11,592 nucleotides of DNA from NCBI GenBank assembly GCA_027031305.1, contig JALVRJ010000300.1, forward strand, positions 1 to 11,592, in the 5' to 3' direction. This stretch comes from Hyphomicrobiales bacterium (GTDB lineage Bacteria > Pseudomonadota > Alphaproteobacteria > Rhizobiales > Aestuariivirgaceae). How positions within the stretch are numbered: the stretch's first letter is position 1; every line of letters starts with the position of its first letter. Under the pieces are notes generated by a model. That model did not search any database. It was given only the letters and a program-made list of their open reading frames with translations, and was not told the origin of the DNA. A program made the translations under genes and the position numbers. Positions 6,744 through 11,592 of this stretch are shown piece after piece.

Positions 6744-7649
6744 ATGACGACGAATTTCCGGCGGCTGGCGGCGCGGCGGGACCTCGGTGTTTCGCTGGAG
6801 GTGTTCCCGGCGCGTGACGAGGCGGGGCTGGACGTCCTGCGTTCGCTGGCGCGCCGGATGCGGCCATACGCGCCGGAATTCATCTCCGTCACCTATGGCG
6901 CGGGGGGCTCCGGGCGCGAGCGCACGCTGGCGACCATAAAGGCGCTCAGGGAAGCCACGGACACGCCCATCGCGGCGCACCTGACGGTGGTGGGGGCGAG
7001 CCGCGCGGAAACCTTGCGCGAGGCCGAGCGGTTTCGCGAGGCGGGGGTGAACCACATCGTGGCGCTGCGTGGCGATGCGCCGGAGGGCGAGGCGCGTTTT
7101 TCGCCCCATCCGGAAGGCTTCGCCAACGCTGCGGAACTGGTGGCGGCGCTGCGGCAACGTTGGCCGGAGGTGCGCATTTCGGTGGCGGCCTATCCCGAAA
7201 CGCATCCCGATTCACCCTCGCGCGAGGCCGACCTGGAAAATCTCAGGTCCAAGTTCGAGGCGGGCGCGGACGACGCGCTCACCCAGTTCTTCTTCGACAA
7301 TGACCTGTTCTTCGATTTCCTGGAGCGGGCGCGAGCGGCGGGGATCGGCGGCGAGATCTCTCCCGGAGTGATGCTGATGCCGAACTTCTTCCAGGTGAAA
7401 AGTTTCGCCGAGCGCTGCAAGACGAGCGTGCCGAAGTGGCTGGAAGCGCGGTTTAAGGGCTTGTGCGGCAAGAAGGACAAGGATTCCCTGTTGACGCACC
7501 GGATGCTGGCGGCGGCCTTCGCCACCGAGCAGGTGCTGGACATGGCGGTGCGCGGGGTACGGCACTTTCACCTCTACACCATGAACCGGCCGCACATGGC
7601 CGAGGCCGTGTGCCGGGCGCTGATGCTGGCGCCGGACGGCGAAATGTAG
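6744..7649 (+). CDS. metF: 5,10-methylenetetrahydrofolate reductase
   Basis: Flavoenzyme reducing 5,10-methylene-THF to 5-methyl-THF, the methyl donor for methionine synthesis (or the reverse in methyl-group oxidation). It is 301 residues, the usual bacterial MetF length, with a TIM barrel throughout. Motifs in order: SLEVFPAR with the catalytic Glu at 19 (commonly FEFFPP), SVTYGAGGSGRERT (48-61), ALRGDAPEG with the flavin/folate Asp at 111, TQFFFDND (180-187), PGVMLMPNF (207-215) and HFHLYTMNR (274-282). ATG 6744 is taken because GGGAAGCGAG precedes it and the family N-terminus starts there. An upstream start at 6663 would cross the operator. It lies 68 bp before the methyltetrahydrofolate:corrinoid methyltransferase gene and is probably co-transcribed with it. 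It is probably repressed through the SahR-like site. Confidence 0.95.
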   Translation: MTTNFRRLAARRDLGVSLEVFPARDEAGLDVLRSLARRMRPYAPEFISVTYGAGGSGRERTLATIKALREATDTPIAAHLTVVGASRAETLREAERFREAGVNHIVALRGDAPEGEARFSPHPEGFANAAELVAALRQRWPEVRISVAAYPETHPDSPSREADLENLRSKFEAGADDALTQFFFDNDLFFDFLERARAAGIGGEISPGVMLMPNFFQVKSFAERCKTSVPKWLEARFKGLCGKKDKDSLLTHRMLAAAFATEQVLDMAVRGVRHFHLYTMNRPHMAEAVCRALMLAPDGEM

Positions 7650-7717
7650 GGCGCCGGGCGCTTGTGCAAACGTTCGGCTCCGGGCACGCTTCCATCTAAA
7701 CAACCAGTACCGGGAAC

Positions 7718-8653
7718 ATGGACATCATGACCAGGACCATCGTCGCTTCCGAAACGAAGGAACACGTGATCGGGTTCGATCAGCCGTTCACCATCATCGG
7801 CGAGCGCATCAATCCCACCAATCGGCCAAAATTCGCCGCCGAGCTGGAACAGGGCATCTTCGACACGGTGAAGCGCGACGCCATCCGCCAGACGGAGGCC
7901 GGCGCGCATATCCTCGACGTTAACGCCGGCATCGCCGCCGTTGACCCCAACGAAACCGAGCCGCCGCTGCTGCGCGCGGCGGTGGAGGCGGTGCAGGAGG
8001 TTTCCGACCTGCCGCTGTGCATCGACAGCTCGGTGACCGGCGCGCTGGCCGCGGCGCTTGAGGTGGCAAAGGGCCGGCCGCTGGTGAACTCCGTGACCGG
8101 CGAGGAGGAAAAGCTGGAAGGCGTGCTGCCGCTGGTGAAGAAGCACGACGTGCCGGTGGTGGCCATCTGCAACGATGAATCGGGCATTTCCGAAGACCCG
8201 GAGGTGCGCTTTGCGGTGGCGAAGAAGATCGTGCAGCGGGCGGCGGATCATGGCATTGCCGCGCACGACATCGTGGTGGATCCGCTGGTGCTGCCCATCG
8301 GCGCGGTGAACACGGCCGGGGTGCAGGTATTCCAGCTGGTGCGGCGGCTGCGCGAGGAGCTCGGCGTGAACACCACCTGCGGCGCGTCGAACATTGGTTT
8401 CGGAATGCCCAATCGGCGGGTGCTGACGGCCTATTTCATCGCCACCGCCGCCTCTCATGGCATGACCAGCGCCATCATGAACCCGCTGCACGAGGAGGAC
8501 ATGACGGCGGTGCTGGCGGCCGATCTGCTCAACGGCCACGACCCGGACAGCCGCAAGTGGACGGCGAAGTTCCGCGCGCCTGCGCCGGAGGGCGCGGAAG
8601 GCGAGGGCGGCCGCCGTGGCCGCCGCGGAGGCCGCAGGCGCAGAAGAGGGTGA
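7718..8653 (+). CDS. Methyltetrahydrofolate:corrinoid methyltransferase (pterin-binding domain; probable stand-alone MetH module)
   Basis: Transfers the methyl group of 5-methyl-THF to, or from, the cobalt of a corrinoid protein. The 311-residue protein is a single pterin-binding TIM barrel like AcsE/MtgA or the second domain of MetH. Motifs: FTIIGERINPT (24-34), HILDVNAGI (64-72), LCIDSSV (100-106), PLVNSVTGEE (121-130), IVVDPLVLP (185-193) and CGASNIGFGMPNR (221-233) with the substrate Asn, then MNPLHE. It has no homocysteine- or B12-binding domain. Residues about 288-311 are a disordered tail of Gly, Glu and mostly Arg, ending RRRRRG. It follows metF, so together they make and use methyl-THF. 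The DUF4445 reactivator at the left edge fits the same system. A start at 7727 is also possible. Split methionine synthase is favoured over a catabolic demethylase, but without the partner subunits this is inference. Confidence 0.9.
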   Translation: MDIMTRTIVASETKEHVIGFDQPFTIIGERINPTNRPKFAAELEQGIFDTVKRDAIRQTEAGAHILDVNAGIAAVDPNETEPPLLRAAVEAVQEVSDLPLCIDSSVTGALAAALEVAKGRPLVNSVTGEEEKLEGVLPLVKKHDVPVVAICNDESGISEDPEVRFAVAKKIVQRAADHGIAAHDIVVDPLVLPIGAVNTAGVQVFQLVRRLREELGVNTTCGASNIGFGMPNRRVLTAYFIATAASHGMTSAIMNPLHEEDMTAVLAADLLNGHDPDSRKWTAKFRAPAPEGAEGEGGRRGRRGGRRRRRG

Positions 8654-8698
8654 TTCTTTCTTCGGCGGGGAAGCGTGCCTGTTCTTGCACGGAGGTGC

Positions 8699-8740
8699 GC
8701 GGTTCCGGCCCGCTCCCCCGCCCAGCCAGCCGATGTTGTG
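8699..8740 (+). repeat. Partial copy B of the palindromic element
   Basis: Positions 8699-8734 match 74-109 with one mismatch, 30 of them consecutively identical, and similarity fades by 8740. Only the left arm and part of the loop of the palindrome are preserved; the matching right arm does not follow. It lies 46 bp after the stop of the methyltransferase gene. A weak echo of the right arm may exist at about 8873-8900, beyond the second hairpin. Confidence 0.75.
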
Positions 8741-8775
8741 ATACCGGCTTGCACAAAGGCTGACCGGTGCAAACC

Positions 8776-8838
8776 GCCCCGTGCCCCCGCCCAAGCCCTT
8801 GTTTTTCATGATTTGGGGGTTGGGCGGAGGCGCGGGGC
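8776..8838. repeat. Large imperfect hairpin in the convergent intergenic region (element C)
   Basis: Arms 8776-8799 and 8815-8838 pair over 24 positions with two mismatches and two G-T wobbles around a 15-nt T-rich loop. The arm contains CCCCCGCCCA, as does the palindromic element A/B, so the two may be related. No T-run follows on either strand, so it is not a classic terminator. It could still end transcription from both sides or be a mobile-type repeat. Confidence 0.65.
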
Positions 8839-8845
8839 TTCTGCG

Positions 8846-8918
8846 TGGTTCTTTATGCATTCTGGTATGAGAACCAGGTGGTTGGGTGGAAGAGAGGGCA
8901 TTGTTCATCGCCTGGTTC
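8846..8918. repeat. Short nested inverted repeats next to the nnrU stop
   Basis: TGGTTCT (8846-8852) pairs perfectly with AGAACCA (8870-8876). The same GAACCAGG (8871-8878) also pairs with CCTGGTTC (8911-8918), which reaches into the nnrU stop codon. The two hairpins are mutually exclusive. With elements B and C they fill most of the 263-bp gap between the convergent genes, which holds no recognisable gene. Confidence 0.5.
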
Positions 8919-9495
8919 AACCCGGCATGATGTAGGGCAGGATGGGCACGCCGATGAGATAGGGGTGGGCCAAGATCATGCCCAAGTAGAAGATAAGGCC
9001 GGTGAGGATGGCGGCCACGTCCAGAATTCCCTCCCGGGGGTGCGCCGGCGGCTGAACGTGATTCTTCCACGCCAGCGCGAACATCAGCGCCGCCACCAGC
9101 ATCAGCCCGCCGGCCATGACCACGGTGGCGAGGTCGCCGTTGGCGAACAGGTGGCCCATGCCCCAGAACAGCACCGCCAGGGCGAAAGGCGCGCGGATTT
9201 TGCGCTTCAGCCGGCAAGGGAAGATGAAAATGCCGAACATGAGAAAGGCCGGCAGCATGAGGGTGAAGGTCACGTGCGCGCCCCAGGTGGGCGGGTCATA
9301 GAGCGGAATGAAGGGTGAGGCCGCCCACAGCAGCACGATGAGCGTCAGCGAGCCCACGCTCATGGTCACGAACAGCGGCACGTAGGCGCGCCCCAGGTGC
9401 TGCTTCAGCGCCGCTTTCAGCCGCGGCAGCACCGGCACCATGTGGGTAAGGCCGAACAGCACGATGGCCAGCGCCAGCATGAAAATGGAGATCAT
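8917..9495 (-). CDS. nnrU: NnrU family integral membrane protein
   Basis: A 192-residue inner-membrane protein of the NnrU family, named for its link to nitrite/nitric oxide reduction in Rhodobacter. The plant relative Z-ISO is a haem-dependent zeta-carotene isomerase. About five to six hydrophobic segments are visible (roughly 1-19, 41-60, 72-93, 103-118, 124-143, 158-176). Conserved features include H18 in the first helix (GLTH), YDPP (66-69), W111 and H115 in WGMGHLFANGD (111-121), and AHPYLIG (176-182). The histidines are candidate haem ligands. No denitrification gene is in view, so a role in nitrogen-oxide metabolism cannot be assumed. The start at 9495 lacks a clear ribosome site; Met6 (9480) is possible. 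It lies 93 bp downstream of mutY on the same strand. Confidence 0.88.
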   Translation of the reverse strand: MISIFMLALAIVLFGLTHMVPVLPRLKAALKQHLGRAYVPLFVTMSVGSLTLIVLLWAASPFIPLYDPPTWGAHVTFTLMLPAFLMFGIFIFPCRLKRKIRAPFALAVLFWGMGHLFANGDLATVVMAGGLMLVAALMFALAWKNHVQPPAHPREGILDVAAILTGLIFYLGMILAHPYLIGVPILPYIMPG

Positions 9496-9588
9496 GGCGG
9501 ATGTGCCCGGGCGAGGGTTGTGGACGAGAGTGGGTCGCGGCGATTCTTACCGTGTGCTCGGCGCGCGCTCAAGAGCGAGCCGTGGCGC

Positions 9589-10647
9589 TCAGCGCGGTCC
9601 TCGCAGCAGGTTCGCGGCCTTTTTCATGACGGTGGGCAGGCCCACCGTGTCCAGCTTGTCGAGCGGGTGCCAGAACCAGCCCGGCGGCAGAGGCAGCAGG
9701 CGCGCCCGATCAATCGGCAATGGCTCGGGGAGGCGGTGGAGCGCCAGCTTCAGATGAAAGTGCGTGAAGGTGTGGCGCACGTGCGGCCTGAGGCGTTCGA
9801 ATTCCAGCCGGAAGGGGGTTTCGCCGGAAAAGGGGGGCGGCGCGCCGTCCCAGTCGGTGGAGGGGATTTCCACCATGGCACCCAACATGCCTTTCTCGGG
9901 CCGGCGGCGCAGCAAGACACGTCCATCGGCACGCTCGATCCAGAAGGCGCGTCCGGTGCGACGGGGCTTCGGTGGCTTCCTGCGTTTGCGCGGCAGATCT
10001 TCGGCCAGTCCCTGCTTGCTGGCCTTGCAGTCTTCCATCAACGGGCAAAGGGCGCAGGCGGGGTCGCGTGGGGTGCAAATGATGGCGCCGAGGTCCATCA
10101 GGGCCTGGGCGAAGTCGCCGGGGGTGTCCTTTGGCAAGAGTTCCTCGGCGTGGCGGCGCAGCGTCTCCTTGCATTCGGGCAGTGGTTCGGTGACGGCGAA
10201 CAGGCGCGCGATGACGCGCTCGGCGTTGGTGTCCATGGCCACGGCGGGGTGGTTGAAGGCGATGGCGGCGATGGCGCCGGCCGTGTAGTCGCCGATGCCG
10301 GGGAGTTTCTTCAGTTCCCGTGGCGTTTGCGGAAACTGGCCGTTCAATGTGCGTGTCACCTCGCGCGCGCACTTGTGCAGGTTGCGGGCACGGGCGTAAT
10401 ACCCCAGTCCCGCCCAGGCCGCCAGCACCTCCTCGCGCGGCGCCTCGGCAAGGGCGCGCAGCGTCGGCCAGCGGCGCACGAAGTCGTCGAAGCGTTTGCG
10501 CACGGTGGCGACGGTGGTCTGCTGAAGCATGATTTCGGAAAGCCAGACATGGTATGGATCGGGCCGTTGGCCCGGTGGCGCGCGCCAGGGCAGGGCGCGG
10601 GCGTGACGCGCATACCATCGCAGCATTTTGTCCGTCATCCGATTCAT
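9589..10647 (-). CDS. mutY: A/G-specific adenine DNA glycosylase
   Basis: Removes adenine mispaired with 8-oxoguanine, preventing G-to-T transversions. The 352-residue protein has the full domain set. The HhH-GPD core includes catalytic Glu38 in SEIMLQQT, the hairpin LPGIGDYTAGAI (115-126) and catalytic Asp139 in AMDTNAERV. A 4Fe-4S cluster follows with C191-x6-C198-x2-C201-x5-C207, the canonical spacing. The C-terminal NUDIX-like 8-oxoG-reading domain occupies about 230-345, with RPHVRHTFTHFHL in it. A basic linker (PRKRRKPPKPRR) joins the halves. Start 10647 (MNRMTDK) is preferred; MTDK at 10638 is possible. The same frame stays open to 11259 across dciA, but that extension is antisense to a real gene. 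It is divergent from dciA with 106 bp between. Confidence 0.96.
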   Translation of the reverse strand: MNRMTDKMLRWYARHARALPWRAPPGQRPDPYHVWLSEIMLQQTTVATVRKRFDDFVRRWPTLRALAEAPREEVLAAWAGLGYYARARNLHKCAREVTRTLNGQFPQTPRELKKLPGIGDYTAGAIAAIAFNHPAVAMDTNAERVIARLFAVTEPLPECKETLRRHAEELLPKDTPGDFAQALMDLGAIICTPRDPACALCPLMEDCKASKQGLAEDLPRKRRKPPKPRRTGRAFWIERADGRVLLRRRPEKGMLGAMVEIPSTDWDGAPPPFSGETPFRLEFERLRPHVRHTFTHFHLKLALHRLPEPLPIDRARLLPLPPGWFWHPLDKLDTVGLPTVMKKAANLLRGPR

Positions 10648-10689
10648 GAATCGTTCAGGTCCCGGGAATGATAACGAAAACATCATTGG

Positions 10690-10727
10690 CGCATGTGGGC
10701 GTGACGGGGCAATATGCGCCCGATGCG
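10690..10727. promoter_or_regulatory. Inverted repeat in the mutY-dciA divergent region
   Basis: CGCAT..GGGCG (10690-10701) pairs with CGCCC.ATGCG (10717-10727), with a one-base asymmetry, around a 15-nt spacer in the 106-bp gap that must hold both start regions. It could be an operator or a leader hairpin of dciA, whose ATG is 27 bp on. I see no confident -35/-10 pair on either strand. Confidence 0.3.
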
Positions 10728-10753
10728 TGACGAGGACAACGAGTGGGAGGCGG

Positions 10754-11242
10754 ATGAAACAGGTCGGGCAACTGTTCGGCAAGGTGGCGGGCAAGGCCTT
10801 TTCGCGCCATGGCGGAGAGGTGATGATGGAGCTTTCCCGCGTCTGGGAGTCCTTGTGCCCGGAAGTGGCCGCCATTGCCCGGCCCGAGGGTGTGAAGCGC
10901 TCGGGTCCGGGCGGGGCGACACTGCGGTTGAGGGTGCATCCGGCGCGGGCACTGGAGGTGCAGATGATGGAGCCGGTGTTGCTGGAGCGCATCAATGGGC
11001 ATTTCGGCAGGCCCGTCATCGCCCGGTTGCGGCTGGTGCAGGCGCCGGAGGATGTTCCGGTGGAGGCGGACGTGCGGAGCGAGGAACCGCCCGCCCTGGA
11101 CGAGGCGTTGCTGCGCGGTATGACGCGCGAGCTGGATGGAATGGAAAACGAGGGGCTGCGCGCGGCCCTGCGGCGCATGGCGGAGGGGGTGGCGCGCAAG
11201 GCGACGAAGGCCAGCGGAGCGAGAAAGAATTCGTGGGAATGA
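10754..11242 (+). CDS. dciA: DciA family (DUF721) replicative helicase loader
   Basis: DciA proteins load the replicative helicase DnaB in bacteria lacking DnaC/DnaI loaders. The 162-residue protein has the KH-like DUF721 fold at about 24-98: MMELSRVWESLCP, then LRLRVHPARALEVQMMEPVLLERINGHFG, then VIARLRL. A charged linker leads to a C-terminal helix (ALRRMAEGVARKATKA) typical of alphaproteobacterial members. ATG 10754 is chosen because GGGAGG immediately precedes it (spacing about 3-4 nt, slightly short) and because the conserved MKQVGQLFGKVAGKAF begins there. The frame extends upstream to 10628, but that overlaps mutY. It is 37 bp before the DsbA-like gene. mutY/dciA/dsbA is a recurrent order in alphaproteobacteria, often followed by smc. 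Confidence 0.88.
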   Translation: MKQVGQLFGKVAGKAFSRHGGEVMMELSRVWESLCPEVAAIARPEGVKRSGPGGATLRLRVHPARALEVQMMEPVLLERINGHFGRPVIARLRLVQAPEDVPVEADVRSEEPPALDEALLRGMTRELDGMENEGLRAALRRMAEGVARKATKASGARKNSWE

Positions 11243-11279
11243 TTCGAACTGGAATGCAAAACATCGGGAGTTCAACGGA

Positions 11280-11592
11280 ATGAAGCGTGATGTGGAGAAA
11301 ATGAATCAGGTGCTGGCCGGTGGGTTCGCGAGGTCCGTGAGCCGTCGCGCGGCCGGGCGGGTGTTGCTGGCCGGGGCGGTTGCCGTGGTGGCGGGAGCGC
11401 ATGGCCTGGCCGGTGTCCCGGTGGCGCGGGCGGCGGAAGAGAAGCCGGAATACGCCAACAAGGCGCTGTTGGCGAAGGAGCCGCTGGTAAGGGACATGGC
11501 ATTGGGTGGGGCAGACGCGCCCATCACCATCTACGAATACGCCTCGGCCACCTGCCCGCACTGCGCGGATTTTCACATTCACGAATGGCCGG
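11280..11592 (+). CDS. DsbA-like thiol oxidoreductase (3' end outside window)
   Basis: An exported thioredoxin-fold protein of the DsbA/Thioredoxin_4 group. It is cut by the window edge after 104 codons. The N-terminus carries basic residues (SVSRRAAGR) and a hydrophobic stretch ending ARAAEE, a signal peptide. The twin arginine before the hydrophobic core raises the possibility of Tat export, though the motif is incomplete. After LVRDMALGGADAPITIYEYAS comes the redox site CPHC at residues 92-95, followed by ADFHIHEWP. The dipeptide PH between the cysteines is the one in E. coli DsbA. ATG 11280 has GGGAG 9 nt upstream; Met8 (11301) also has GGAG before it. It follows dciA by 37 bp and is probably co-transcribed. 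Potential clients here are the cysteine-containing TadG-like and DUF2147-like proteins. Confidence 0.9.
   Translation, partial: MKRDVEKMNQVLAGGFARSVSRRAAGRVLLAGAVAVVAGAHGLAGVPVARAAEEKPEYANKALLAKEPLVRDMALGGADAPITIYEYASATCPHCADFHIHEWP

Noticed and set aside
7574..9217. 547-codon minus-strand open frame across the methyltransferase and nnrU
   Set aside because: It crosses the intergenic repeats and is antisense to motif-bearing sequence at 7718-8653. The nnrU frame differs. High GC keeps it open.
9496..9588. Terminator between mutY and nnrU
   Set aside because: Only a short CGCTC-AA-GAGCG stem is present with no T-run, so the two genes may share a transcript.
10648..11259. N-terminal extension of mutY to position 11259
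   Set aside because: It would add about 200 residues before the MutY fold, antisense to dciA, which has a good ribosome site and DUF721 features.

Overview
The window is GC-rich chromosomal DNA, most likely from an alphaproteobacterium. The evidence for that is the mutY / dciA (DUF721) / DsbA-like gene order on the right, a B. subtilis-type purB, and a pterin-binding methyltransferase with the Arg/Gly-rich tail I associate with alphaproteobacterial members. I cannot name a genus. There is no phage, insertion sequence, CRISPR array or RNA gene that I can support.

Layout, left to right. A DUF4445/RACo-type corrinoid-reactivating ferredoxin (minus strand) runs off the left edge. It is followed by purB (minus), then a divergent gap and a TadG-like von Willebrand A protein (plus) that ends at a strong terminator. 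Next is a small three-helix membrane protein (plus), facing a secreted DUF2147-like protein (minus) across a hairpin. An orphan MlaC-like periplasmic protein (minus) follows. Diverging from it are metF and a methyltetrahydrofolate:corrinoid methyltransferase (plus). A 263-bp convergent gap is filled with inverted repeats. Then come nnrU and mutY (minus), and divergently dciA and a DsbA-like thiol oxidoreductase (plus), which runs off the right edge.

The most informative theme is one-carbon/cobalamin metabolism. metF makes methyl-THF, the next gene encodes a stand-alone pterin-binding domain that moves the methyl group to a corrinoid, and the gene at the far left encodes the ATPase/ferredoxin that re-reduces inactivated corrinoid. 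This fits the 'split MetH' methionine synthase described in Rhodobacterales, where separate pterin, B12 and homocysteine proteins work with a DUF4445 protein. A palindromic site upstream of metF resembles the SahR operator, which would tie expression to S-adenosylhomocysteine. A corrinoid-dependent demethylation pathway is the main alternative. The homocysteine and B12 subunits are not in the window.

The second theme is a palindromic repeat. An imperfect 24-bp-arm hairpin lies inside the DUF4445 gene and keeps its frame, adding roughly 40 residues of low-complexity sequence. A 36-nt stretch of it recurs (one mismatch) just downstream of the methyltransferase gene, beside a second large hairpin. 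This looks like a protein-tolerated palindromic element, comparable in principle to the Rickettsia palindromic elements.
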